A stretch of 64,000 bases of DNA from Asparagopsis taxiformis (taxonomy: Eukaryota; Rhodophyta; Florideophyceae; Bonnemaisoniales; Bonnemaisoniaceae). This document shows positions 19,123 to 29,335 of this stretch, piece by piece. Within the stretch, counting starts at the first letter, position 1. Each line of letters starts with the position of its first letter. Location of the stretch: assembly GCA_030407315.1 (NCBI GenBank), contig JALQPE010002260.1, forward strand, positions 29,258 through 93,257. The letters are read 5' to 3'. Made by a program: the position numbers and the translations under genes. The notes beneath the pieces were generated by a model. It did no database searches and was not told where the DNA came from. It worked only from the letters and a program-made list of their open reading frames with translations.

Positions 19123-20857
19123 AAGTGGAGATCGATGCGGACCGGGGTGTTGGATGGGGTAGTTTCTCAGGATCGATTCGGTATGAGACATGTTGGTTGG
19201 ATTATTCCATTTGCTTGGCATGATTTGCTTGTCCGCTTCCGATCTGATGACGGCGTCGGCTGGAGAGCGGCTCGCGATGGTATCGGGAGGAGAGATTCGG
19301 AATAGTATATCACTGGAATGGTCATGTGATGGTTGTGAGGAAACTACTGTGTTTGGGCATTATTGAGGAAAGTATTGCAGTCAGTGTTAGAGACATAACG
19401 AGACTGCCTTGTACCTTATGCGTACTCTCGCGGGATCGAGTCTTTGGTTCTGTCTACTCTTGAGTCAACTGGAAGTTTGAAACTTTGAAGTTTTGAAATA
19501 TATGGCAACTTTTGCCCCTGATTTCAATAATATTCTCTAGCTGTTCTTTTCCACCCATATCCCGTGAGGATGACCTTTGGACAACAGAGGTGCCTTGTCA
19601 CTTTTTATTGCGTCTACACATCTATTGGCAACTTATTTCATATACAGCAGCATAACATTCAAAACATCCCCCGTCACTCAATTTCGTTTCATCCCGATCG
19701 GCAGAGTGGTGTTTCTGGTGTTCACAGGAGTATTTTTATACCAAAGTCGTTTCTACGCATCAGCACCGGTTCAAGATGGTCCTCAGCTTTACGATTTCTA
19801 CGACAAGAAACAGGTGCACAACGCTGTAGTGAAATGGTCCAGTATGTTTTGCATCTTGTCGGCACCAAACCATTTCAATAGTCTGCTCCATCATCGATGG
19901 AGCCCTCCATAACAGCCCACATGTGCTCTGAAAAACAAAAGCAAATGCTTTGTCAAAAAAACACCCAAAGTGTCATGAAATCATTGCTTGCCCTAAATCA
20001 CCAATGGTTCCCACGTGGGCAGAGATACAATAGAACCGATGTCTGTGGCGCTGTACGTTCCTTTCCTCTCAAGTTCCAAGAGAAAGAAAGAATCTCTCTC
20101 ATCCCCTACTCGAAAGAGATGGTTTGTTCAAACTAGAAAAATTGCCTTTCGATCGATCCAAAAGAACGGATTTTTAACTCCTTGTCCCATTGGAAAATCA
20201 TTTCCCCAACGAGACCTAGCTAGGGATTGTATTATGCATTGGGATCAAATATCCCATTACATCCTTTTGGCACACATCTGTGTAAGTTGAAATTCTTTCT
20301 TCGCACTTCTCTCTTCTTGTAACTACGGTTGATCCCACTCGACTAGCTGAATTGCCGAGCTGGAAACATATGATATGCCAATGTCTTCATTGCCACTGAT
20401 GGATATGTCACAGATGGATGGCAACATTTGGTAATGATGGAATGAGCAACTCTGAATAAGAGAGAAAATCATATGCACAAGAAACTGACCAAACAAACTA
20501 ATAAAAGAGCTGGAGAGGAGGCAAGTTTGTTGTTTCATTGATGGAATTGAGACACTTCTTATGAAGACGAATTTCTTGCCACAAATATCCATCCATCATT
20601 GAAAGGAAAATTTCTGCCTTACTACTTTATCATAAAGTGTTATACAGTGATCAGTGCTGCTCTCCAAAGTCGCGTGATGTAATCCAAGGGACGTTGTCTC
20701 ACCTACTTCGTCTGATTCTAAATGAATATACGATTTATCCATATGCTTGTGACGAGAAGAGAAAACGCGCGCAATGATATTTGGAAATGGGCCGCTACCC
20801 TGGAAAAGAGTGCCGCATGATAATAGTATCAGATAAATGTCGATATAATTCTAAAAG
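19123..20857. other. Intergenic, no gene seen
   Basis: The first few hundred bases match the downstream flank of cupin 4. Beyond about 19450 I see no coding or structural signal I can support. A 111-codon hydrophobic frame at 19577-19912 starts only with TTG and resembles nothing I know. Confidence 0.4.
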
Positions 20858-20959
20858 CTACTTGACCCTTGCAAGGGCCAGATTATTCTAGCTACCTGAG
20901 TCTTGAAAGGGTCAGATTCCAATATCTACCTTACCCCTATGATGGGTCAGGCAGCATAT
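20858..20959 (+). repeat. Three 34-bp tandem repeats with central dyads
   Basis: Units at 20858-20891, 20892-20925 and 20926-20959 all begin CTACCT/CTACTT and carry GGGTCAG or GGGCCAG in the same place. Unit 1 has the perfect palindrome CCCTTGCAAGGG, and units 2 and 3 keep a weaker dyad. The units are diverged (roughly 60-70% identical), so the array is old. No function is evident. Confidence 0.7.
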
Positions 20960-21593
20960 GGAACTGTATCGATAAGAGAGCCAAAGGGTTCCCCTTAGGC
21001 TAAGTCCCGTATTGCTGTTATGGTACGAGCAGACGCTAGATCCGCCTATCGAAAGCAATGTCCGCGCTCCTCCGATTGGAAGGTTCGTATAACACCACCA
21101 TCATAACCAAGTTTTGTGATGTTTGTGAGAAAAGACACGTTTCGTCTATCCTCCGGGTGCACTGTACCCAATACAACTGCATCCTAAATTCTTCGGACAA
21201 AACAACATTCAAGACAAGTATTGCATGGGATGATAATCCGTTATATAGCGCGTCTTGAATGCCCACTTTCCAATATATTCTGCTAGTCACGATAGAAAAC
21301 GTCATCATTTGGGCAACGACAAGTCATGACTAAACATCGGAACAGAGGAATCTTATCAAGGCGTACTCCAGCAATGTATACATATCATGTTTTCAAACCT
21401 ATGTGTGCTGTTTTCCATACCTTTCTCTCTTGGGTCGAATCATGCAGCTATCAGCCACATACATAGAACACTACTATTCAAACCGGCTCGCGATCTGTTT
21501 TCCTACAATGCCTAGTCATCAAATATTGTGAGTGGACGCGGTACTTCCTAAAAACCCCGCGAACCAGAGCCTGTCGACTTTCTTTCGAAAGGG

Positions 21594-21600
21594 TATATAA
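21594..21600 (+). promoter_or_regulatory. TATA box of the Arg/Cys-rich secreted protein gene
   Basis: TATATAA, 87 bp before the ATG at 21681. Confidence 0.65.
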
Positions 21601-21680
21601 ACAGAGTTCCCCTCTCCGATCTATATAGTGTTGATACCCACTCCATCAATCAAATCCTCCTGCCTTGCACAGGAGTCAAA

Positions 21681-22475
21681 ATGGCCAAGTCAACCGCTCT
21701 TGTATTCCTTCTTCTCCTTTCCCTGGTAATTGCATGTGCATTTGGCCAGACTGATTCCCTGGAAGATGAATCTCTGCCCTCCGAGCTCAACGAGGTGTCA
21801 AGGATGCGACGTCGTCGTCTCTGTCCGAACGTCTGTCTGGCGAACAGGAGAAGGGTGAGAAGGCAATGCAGAGCTTTCAGAAATAGGATTCGTGGTTGTT
21901 CCATATTCCGTTGCACTCGTCGTGTTCGACGCTGCTTCAGACTAAGGAGGAATCGTCGGAATAATCGTCGCCGCCGTCGTATCTGCAAGATTGTCTCCAT
22001 TCGTGGTTTCAGATGCTCCAGGCGTCTCATCGTCACAACGCCTCCCCCAATGCTGACAATGGACCCTTCCCCCTCTCCGATTGTTCCTCCAACTCCAGTC
22101 GTGACCGTAGGACCGATGACTCCGGAACCGACTGTGACAGTGACTCCAACTGCTGACCCTACACCCACTGTGACCGATGTACCGGTCGACCCAACTCCAG
22201 ACGAGACTGAAGAGCCTGTCGATCCTACTCCAGACGAGACTGAGGAGCCCGTCATCCCACCTCCGGAAGAGACTGAAGAGCCTTTCATCCCACCTCCGGA
22301 AGAGACTGACGAGCCTATTGATCCACTTCCGGTGGAAACGGAGGAGCCTGTGGTAACTCCAGCACCGATTGAGCCTACTCCGTTCATGGATGACGATCCG
22401 GTTCCTGAGGACGACCCCGCCCCTCCAGCTCCCGCTCCATCCTTTGATCCGGATGTGGAAATGTTCCGTTTTTAA
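21681..22475 (+). CDS. Secreted bipartite protein: basic Arg/Cys domain plus acidic Pro/Thr repeats
   Basis: 264 residues. A signal peptide (1-23, ending AFGQ) is followed by a short acidic linker (EDESLPSELNE) that could be a propeptide. Residues about 45-115 are extremely arginine-rich with eight cysteines (from LCPNVC to GFRCSRR). Residues about 120-264 are Pro/Thr/Glu/Asp-rich and strongly acidic, including about five 11-residue repeats of the form VDPTPDETEEP (33-bp DNA units near 22180-22350). The two halves have opposite charge and could pair with each other or bridge acidic polysaccharides and a cationic partner. It resembles extracellular matrix or cationic defence proteins in style only; I recognise no family. 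Single exon, with AATAAA at 22687. It converges on the gene at 22837. Confidence 0.8.
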   Translation: MAKSTALVFLLLLSLVIACAFGQTDSLEDESLPSELNEVSRMRRRRLCPNVCLANRRRVRRQCRAFRNRIRGCSIFRCTRRVRRCFRLRRNRRNNRRRRRICKIVSIRGFRCSRRLIVTTPPPMLTMDPSPSPIVPPTPVVTVGPMTPEPTVTVTPTADPTPTVTDVPVDPTPDETEEPVDPTPDETEEPVIPPPEETEEPFIPPPEETDEPIDPLPVETEEPVVTPAPIEPTPFMDDDPVPEDDPAPPAPAPSFDPDVEMFRF

Positions 22476-22686
22476 TGCCTTCAAACGTCTGCATTAGGTT
22501 GCGAGGCTTCGTCCGTTGAATTCGAAACTGGGAGATTCCACGACTTTAACAACATGAAGACTCTCTGTGAGGCATGGCGTCATTACCTTGGATAACTATC
22601 CTCCGAACGCTTTGGTTATAGTTTTCAATGTAGTCTTGTCTTCATCGTACGAATGTATCGGATAGCTTCCGTTTTCAGAGGTTGAT

Positions 22687-22692
22687 AATAAA
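22687..22692 (+). terminator. Polyadenylation signal of the Arg/Cys-rich protein gene
   Basis: AATAAA 212 bp after the stop codon at 22475. Confidence 0.45.
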
Positions 22693-22836
22693 CCTTTGAA
22701 GATCTACTTGCACACTGGAAAACTAGAACCATGATTGTGTTTAATTGTATTATGGCTGTAGTGATAGGGCAAAATGCGATTGCAAGTCTATGCTACCCTG
22801 GGGAGACTAGCTGGAGCACCATCCAAGGCGAGAAAA

Positions 22837-23652
22837 TCACGATGACGAACGGACTTTTCCATTATAAGGGATGTAGAACACCATTCGCTTAGTCCTGACA
22901 TACTCGCAAAAGCCCTTCCTGAATCGGCCATACACAGGGATCCAGGTCTCGCGCGTAAGTGGAACCACCCTGCGTCGAGAGATTCTTCGCATACACATCG
23001 ATGTTCCACTATGTCTTCCATACTTTTTGAGATAGCGCTTCGACACACAGACGTACTTGGGGATGCATCGGCGACGAATGCACTTGGAGCTCTTACGTCT
23101 GATGAATTCATGACAGTATCCGGGCGGCCCCTTCATCTGTTTGCATGTACAGGACTTGGGGAATCTGCGATTGAACCTACGGCGTGCGCGAGGGTTTCCA
23201 CCTCGTCTACCATTTCGGCGCCTCCTTCCGTTTCCAACATCATCTAGGCCATCGTTAAATGGACGCACAGCCGTACCATCGGTGATACCTGATGTGGGGT
23301 CTTTTTCTTCAACCCAATTGCCGCCACTTTCACCTTGACCTGTGCTTGATTGCTCGCCGCCACTTTCTGTGTCTGCACCGGTGTTGTCAGATGTATCGTT
23401 GTTATTGGTGTCTGGATTGCCATTCTCCACCCATGAGTCGCCGTTGTTGGTGGACTCATCTGGAATTGGTTGGGTGGGGAATTGATGTGCTTCAGTATGG
23501 GATAGAGGGGCAGCCACTGGTTTGGGGATCGATGGAGGCTTTGGATTGGTAGGATGATTGTTTCCAAAGAGCATCCAATTGAAGTACGGAAATGCTTGAC
23601 TGATGGGAAAACAACAAACGAGCAGGGTTAGTAGCAAAGTAGAATATCTCAT
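22837..23652 (-). CDS. Secreted 8-cysteine basic-domain protein, paralogue A
   Basis: 271 residues from the ATG at 23652, which begins the signal peptide MRYSTLLLTLLVCCFPISQA; the frame runs 14 codons further but only to a TTG. The middle (residues about 60-140) is a Ser/Asn/Gly/Glu-rich low-complexity region. An RRRRNGRRGG run could be a processing site. The last ~108 residues form a basic domain with eight cysteines: FPKSCTCK, GPPGYCHEF, KCIRRRC, KYVCVSKRYLKKY, MCMRRISRR and KGFCEYVRTK. The same domain with the same cysteine order is in the gene at 25604, so it is a conserved family I cannot name. It is probably extracellular; matrix, defence or signalling roles are all possible. Confidence 0.85.
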   Translation of the reverse strand: MRYSTLLLTLLVCCFPISQAFPYFNWMLFGNNHPTNPKPPSIPKPVAAPLSHTEAHQFPTQPIPDESTNNGDSWVENGNPDTNNNDTSDNTGADTESGGEQSSTGQGESGGNWVEEKDPTSGITDGTAVRPFNDGLDDVGNGRRRRNGRRGGNPRARRRFNRRFPKSCTCKQMKGPPGYCHEFIRRKSSKCIRRRCIPKYVCVSKRYLKKYGRHSGTSMCMRRISRRRVVPLTRETWIPVYGRFRKGFCEYVRTKRMVFYIPYNGKVRSSS

Positions 23653-23774
23653 ATTGGAGCTGTTGAACGTTGTAGATTTGCTGCTGTAGCGCAAGACGGT
23701 GAGGGATCGCCAATTTGCAGACGAGTTGGTGTGATGATGGGTGTGTGCATCTGGAAAGCGACAAGAACACAGAC

Positions 23775-23781
23775 ATTTATA
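23775..23781 (-). promoter_or_regulatory. TATA box of paralogue A
   Basis: On the minus strand this reads TATAAAT, about 125 bp upstream of the ATG at 23652. Confidence 0.5.
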
Positions 23782-25482
23782 GAGGACTGAGAAGCGGTTC
23801 GAAACGCGGAGGGGTTGGTAGAGGCCTAGAATTGCGCGCTGTACATGATGAAAGAACGCGAGTGAACGGAGTAAGTATGGCGCAAATCATGACGTGGCAC
23901 CCAGTCGCTCGATAGAGTAGCGTAGTTGGAGGTATTTGCATAGCGATTGAGAGTCAGGGACAGGACATGTAGTGAAATGTTGAGACGCATCGAGTAATGA
24001 CGCGATGTGCAATGTCCACATCAGTATACACTGCGAGAGGATCGATCGGTGGGGAGATAAACATTGTGGGGATAGTGCGTGAGAAAATTACAAGGACGCG
24101 AAACTTGTGGAACATGTATCAAAGTTCGAGGGCAGTGCGCTGGAGCGATGCAATGATGTGGGCATGACGGGGCGGCTCTAGGAGAGGAATCGGAAAATCT
24201 ACAATTGGCGGAAGATAACATACATTTTTAAATATTTTGCATAGAAAGATTTTCCAGACGAAACTATACGAAGTTTTGGATTGATCCACAGGACCTGCCC
24301 TGATGTTGATCCGGATCTATTCGACATGGTTGCGAGTTTGAAAAACAGTGGCCGGTCTTCCATGTGCTCAGCTCCCACCCGAAGCTTACTTCATTGCAAC
24401 GCTTCACTAAAACAAATCCGCACGCGCAATGTTGATCACCTTCTGACACCACAATGCTCAGTCCAACAAAGCCCCGCTTCCAACGTTCCAATGCGTGAGT
24501 ATGAGTCGACCAACTGCCACAAAAAATCTCCGCACTTCTCACGCCGGTGCGTCCAGTTTATTAAAACCTGTTCAAGTTGAAACAACTTTCCGAGCTACAA
24601 CCTAACGCCTTACTTGAGTCAACATTTCCCAGGTTGAAGAAACCGTGCGTTTACCTGCTACCCTACAAACTGCCTCTCATACATGCAACTGACTGTGCAC
24701 AGTATTGAAACGAGTAGTCGATTCAAAGTCGTTTCAATAAAGTTGGTCAATGCCAAAATCTATATTCCTAAACTGCTATTGCAATTACCTGGCCGCTTGG
24801 GTACGTTCTCAGCTGAAAAACTGCACAACTGACCAACTGCGGCTCGCCGAAGCTCTGGCCTGAAACGCGCAATCACTGCCTGTGGCAAATTTTTCGGGTT
24901 AACAGAGACAAGTTCTCGAGTCATTCATCTTCGTGAAAATTTCCAGATAATGTCATTCCTTCACATAGTAGGAAATTTCGTTCTATACGGTAATGTAGTT
25001 GCTGTTGCAATATGTCGGAAAGCTCGTCTCCGATCGTCTCACAGAAAAAAGTTGGCCGGTGGCAGTTCCTGCTTGCATGTGCTAGCTTCGAGCGTCCTGT
25101 GTATAAGATCAAATCTCTTCTATTTCACATAATGACCAGGTCGAGATTCCTTTCATTGCGAGCAATAAGCTCATTTTCTGCGAATGTGGGCTGGCCTTAT
25201 TCATCACTTCGTTCCACGACATATCTACCTTTCATGGCGGTTTTAGAGCTGGCACACAAGCATGATACCAAGTTTTAGACTATACTATCCATCCGGACTT
25301 CACTTTTCGAGACGACCATTTCTCAGGCGTCAGCATTCTCTCTTTGAGTAACCATCTACTCTGTTGCATGGCCTCTTTAGGACCCGTTTTTCAAACTCGT
25401 TCCCTCTCCTCATTGTTCTCGTCTTCCTTTCATTATCTCCACTTGTACAACTCATCAGTAGATTCACTATGTCTGCATCATC
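23782..25482. other. Intergenic, no gene seen
   Basis: Divergent intergenic region between paralogues A and B (about 1.95 kb ATG to ATG). It must hold both promoters. TATTTAAG at 25483-25490 is a weak TATA candidate for paralogue B, 121 bp before its ATG. Confidence 0.4.
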
Positions 25483-25603
25483 TATTTAAGCCTTCCCAGT
25501 TTAGAGCTTCATCCATTGGCCACACAACATCTTCTTCATAGTCTCACTACACAACCTTTTCCTTCAAGGCACCATCGTCAATTCATTCAGATCAGCTCTA
25601 GAA

Positions 25604-26392
25604 ATGAGGCTTTTCATTCTTTTCGCAACAGTATTCGTATGCTCTTCGCTATACACTTTCGCTGCTAAACAACCAAGCTTAAAGGAAGGAGTGAATATCC
25701 AGGGAATCAAATCAAACACTGTCGTGGCTCGCAAATCAGTGACTAAAGTTGAAGAGAATGGGCGGAATGTAGCTGAACTTATTCGAGAGGATGATCTTGA
25801 ATACATCGGTTCTGACAGTGGGTTGGATGACGGGTATGGTAATGAACCTGTTGAAAACAGCGAAGACCAAATTGGAGATGATGGCGGTAACGAGCAAGAA
25901 CCTTCTGGCACCATTACTGAAGGAACTGAAATTGAAAAGAAAAGCTCACAAGTTCGCCAAGTTGTTTCTGACGAGGAATTTGAAGACAAAATTGTTGTTC
26001 GTCCCTGGGGAAACCAAAAAACCAAGCCGACAAGAGGTCGCAAATTCGACAAGAAGTTCCCAAAATCCTGTCCCTGCAAACGAGTCCCAGGTCCACCTGG
26101 ATACTGCTATGAGTTTGTGAAGTCCCCTAGCCGCAAGTGCATTCGTCGTAGATGCACGGCGAAATACATGTGCGTTTCCAAGAAGTATCTCAAGAAATAT
26201 TTGAAGAAGAATAAGAGGGGAAAGACAGTGGAAGTATGTCTGCGACGCATCTCTCGACGCAAGGTCGTTCCGTATACCCGGAAGACATGGAAGGGAAAGG
26301 GCAACTTCAGGAAGGGCTTCTGCAGGTATATCAGAACCAAGAAGACTGTGTTCTACGTTCCATACAGTGGGGAGGATCGCGAGGACGAGTAG
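25604..26392 (+). CDS. Secreted 8-cysteine basic-domain protein, paralogue B
   Basis: 262 residues with a signal peptide (1-20, MRLFILFATVFVCSSLYTFA). Residues 21-145 are an acidic pro-like region (for example EDDLEYIGSDSGLDDGYGNE). Residues about 146-258 are the basic domain shared with the gene at 22837: FPKSCPCK, GPPGYCYEF, KCIRRRC, KYMCVSKKYLKKY, VCLRRISRRKVVPYTRKTW and KGFCRYIRTKKTVFYVPYSG. All eight cysteines align. The acidic N-half and basic C-half suggest either masking of the basic domain until cleavage or an intrinsically bipolar matrix protein. Single exon, with AATAAA at 26500. Divergent from paralogue A and head-to-tail with the gene at 27626. Confidence 0.87.
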   Translation: MRLFILFATVFVCSSLYTFAAKQPSLKEGVNIQGIKSNTVVARKSVTKVEENGRNVAELIREDDLEYIGSDSGLDDGYGNEPVENSEDQIGDDGGNEQEPSGTITEGTEIEKKSSQVRQVVSDEEFEDKIVVRPWGNQKTKPTRGRKFDKKFPKSCPCKRVPGPPGYCYEFVKSPSRKCIRRRCTAKYMCVSKKYLKKYLKKNKRGKTVEVCLRRISRRKVVPYTRKTWKGKGNFRKGFCRYIRTKKTVFYVPYSGEDREDE

Positions 26393-26499
26393 TTTGTTGA
26401 ATGGGTGATATCGGGGTCACGGTAATTTAGCTTGTAGGTTGCCGTCGTATAAGAAACACTCGCAATCTCATGCGTCAGCCTTTTGGCTGCAGATTACAA

Positions 26500-26505
26500 A
26501 ATAAA
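26500..26505 (+). terminator. Polyadenylation signal of paralogue B
   Basis: AATAAA 108 bp after the stop codon at 26392. Confidence 0.5.
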
Positions 26506-27509
26506 CAGATGTAGTTGTTTGATGAATGGACTGATGAATCTATGTACAGTAGGTTGGATCTGAATACTTCGGACTGTCTGCCAATTCATTGTGCTTTCAG
26601 TTATTATATCAGTATAACCATTAGACCACCACGTTACTAATTTAGGTTGTCATAATCGGGTTGTGTGCATGATACTTCTGTATGTTAGAAAAGTTATGTG
26701 GGAGTTGCTTCGTTAGATAAATGAAGCTCCTACAGTCATCGTATCGGATTATTGTATATTCGATGCAAAGTTATTCAAGTTATTCGGGAAGTTGACGAGA
26801 CGCCACTTTCGATGTTGAGGACACACTTGGATTGGTTATCGTATAGAGCTTGTAACTCCCGTGAATGAGCACTGTGCCCCGCGTCTAGACGAAAGACGAC
26901 ATGGCCACGTGGCCCCTTTTTTGAAATTAAAATGTAATATTTCGTTTTCTTGTTTCCTGTTCCCACGCGGGGAGAAAATTCTTCCCATCCTCCCCGAGTC
27001 TCGTCTTCGATGCCGCGATACTCAACCCCTGCTCTCGAACCGACCGTATCCCATTCCCTCGTGCGAATTTTCGTTGCGCAATCGATGCGATCGCTCTCTG
27101 CTCAGATTTTCAACAGCCACCTCCGCGTCTTTGACGGCTGACTTTCCATGCATGCCATCAACATTGCGATACCCGTAAGCAACGCAATAAGACACTTCAT
27201 TTCCAAAGCTGTTCTTGATCCATGAAATGTGTGTAACATACCCTTCAGATGTTGTACCAGCTCTCGCCAATTATCATGTCTGCGAAACAGAAAATGTCAC
27301 TTGCCCCCTCGTAACCCATTCGCTCGCTCTCCTATGATTGAAGATCCAACTTTGTGTCATGCGTACATTTTCTTTCACCTATGCAATACCTCCGAACAGA
27401 ACTATCTCAACGCCTGCCACGTTACATTTTTCTCCCCCATTCTCGATGCGATAACATTATCTCGGCACAATTTCAACATCCATCTGCCTGTGCGCACTTC
27501 TCATCGCAC
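26506..27509. other. Intergenic, no gene seen
   Basis: Spacer between paralogues B and C. No other gene is supportable here. Confidence 0.4.
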
Positions 27510-27516
27510 TATATAA
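27510..27516 (+). promoter_or_regulatory. TATA box of paralogue C
   Basis: TATATAA, 116 bp before the ATG at 27626; AAGTGCC follows. Confidence 0.6.
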
Positions 27517-27625
27517 GTGCCGCTTCTGCGCCACACCAAGTTCTCCAGCCATCACTCACACAACTTTCAATCTGAATCTTCAAGCCACTAACGACAACAA
27601 ACCATTTCACAATCCTTCAAGAACA

Positions 27626-28231
27626 ATGAAGCTGTTTATTCTCACCGTTGCCCTCTTCACCTGCTTTCTTCACAGTGCATATACTGTGCCGATTTCGAAG
27701 CATGATGCGCTCCGTAAAGCCAAGCCCGATACCGCAGCACTCCGGAAACCCGTATCTGTCGCTGTGTCCCGTAATGAAAAGGAACCAGGCACAATTGATC
27801 TTACCGCAGGGGGTCTACTCGATAGCACTGCTGAAGGTCAAGGTGAAGAAAGCGACGAATATGTCAACGAGGTCGGAAACGGCGAAGGAAACGATGGCAA
27901 TGATGGAACTGGAGGTAGTGAAGGTAATGAAACGAGTGAAGGCGGCGATGGAAGAGAGGGTAATGAGACGACCGAAGGTGGTGAGGCCAATGAAACAACT
28001 GAAGGTGGTGAAGGCAGTGAAGGCAATGAAACGACTGAAGGTGGCGAAGGTAGCGAGGGAAATGAAACGACTGAAGGTGGTGATGGACGTGGAGGTATTG
28101 AAGGTAGTGGGATCACTAACGCTATCGAGGAGACTGGCGAAAGTGAAGGCAACGAGGGAACTAGAGGCGAACAAACCGTAGTAGCTGATGTTCCTGAGGT
28201 AGCTGAGGCGAAACTGGATGATGGTGAGTAA
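27626..28231 (+). CDS. Secreted acidic Gly/Glu repeat protein, paralogue C lacking the cysteine domain
   Basis: 201 residues. The signal peptide MKLFILTVALFTCFLHSAYT and the following region (LRKPVSVAVSRNEKE) resemble the start of paralogue B (ARKSVTKVEEN), so it is probably a relative. From about residue 95 the protein is a low-complexity run of EGNETTEGG-type units with five N-E-T sequons, so it may be heavily glycosylated and very acidic. It stops at KLDDGE, exactly where paralogue B would continue into its basic domain. The end reads GATGATG|GTGAGTAAG, a perfect splice donor, so a missed downstream exon is possible. However, I find no GPPGYC or KCIRRRC coding match in the next 1.1 kb. Likely a domain-loss paralogue. 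Confidence 0.75.
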   Translation: MKLFILTVALFTCFLHSAYTVPISKHDALRKAKPDTAALRKPVSVAVSRNEKEPGTIDLTAGGLLDSTAEGQGEESDEYVNEVGNGEGNDGNDGTGGSEGNETSEGGDGREGNETTEGGEANETTEGGEGSEGNETTEGGEGSEGNETTEGGDGRGGIEGSGITNAIEETGESEGNEGTRGEQTVVADVPEVAEAKLDDGE

Positions 28232-29335
28232 GGGTGGCTGACTGGTTCCAGGTGGGTAGACGTTGATGTAGTTGATTGCCGTGGGGATTTCTAAGCTTTG
28301 CAATCTCAGAATACTGCGGTCGTGCAGTGAATGATCAAGTAAACACGTCCATCATATAGCTTGAATGTTTCGTTTGTGAATCCATTTGTTCAGCAGAACG
28401 CTGAGTGCTACAAGTTACATCAAGCAAGGATAGTTCCAATCTGAATTTCTGGATAGAGAACAGCGATTTCGTCTTCTAGAGTACACCGGCTGTATCATTG
28501 CGGGCAATTTCCATGGAGCAACTTGACACCAGAAACCACCTACTCATATACCTGAACTATTCATGTAACATACCAATGGTATGCTGTATGGTGCCAGCTA
28601 TGATACCATATGAAGCAGGAGTATCACACATGTCTTCGTGTTTCCACGTAACTTTTTGTTTGTGTACTACCGATATCCACTGTAATAGGCATGCAAACAG
28701 TCCAATTCTTCTTTGTTGGATCGGTATTTCAATTCCATCGACGAGAAATTTAACATTGCTCCATCGCACACGGCTTTTTCGTGTTTGGTACCAATCATGA
28801 CAAAACAGCGAGTGCGTTCAGTGAGCGCACCGTGCAATTGGAAACAATGCTACCCCTTTTCCAATAATACTGGTGGGAAGGTAATTAGGGAAGGGTACCA
28901 TTGATAACAATACAACTGTTATACACGAATATCATGGACGACATTCGATGTTCTCATAACAAACAAGTTCTACCGCACAATTTTCTCCGTGTGAACTGTT
29001 ACATTTCATTTCGTTCCTACTCTATTCCCGATTCCATCACCATATTCTACGCCATTGCTGCCGGGATGTCACAGGGCATCTATATGAATGCGTGCCAGCC
29101 ACGCGTCTTCTTCCGCCCACGACATCGATAACCCCCTGCGACAACTTTGTTACAAAATCCATGGACTGCCAAACACGACAGCTACAACATCACTGTTATT
29201 CATTCCGATGACATCGACAACCACGACATGACAAACCAAGCAACCAAGCCCTCGCTTTCGCGATAAAAGCACAGCAACAATCTTCAGCAAATGCAATACT
29301 CACTACAATGGTAATTCACATCATCCTTACCCACA
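28232..29335. other. Intergenic, no gene seen
   Basis: Searched for a cysteine-rich exon belonging to the preceding gene and found none in any frame. GATAAAAG at about 29262 is a weak TATA candidate for the next gene. Confidence 0.4.

Noticed and set aside
21650..22387. 245-codon minus-strand frame over the Arg/Cys-rich gene (Gly/Ser/Val repeats)
   Set aside because: Antisense shadow of the acidic Pro/Thr repeat tail. The plus strand has the signal peptide, TATA box and polyadenylation signal.
27815..28303. Long minus-strand frames over the acidic repeat gene
   Set aside because: Shadows of the repetitive plus-strand coding sequence, reading as Ser/Pro/Phe low complexity.
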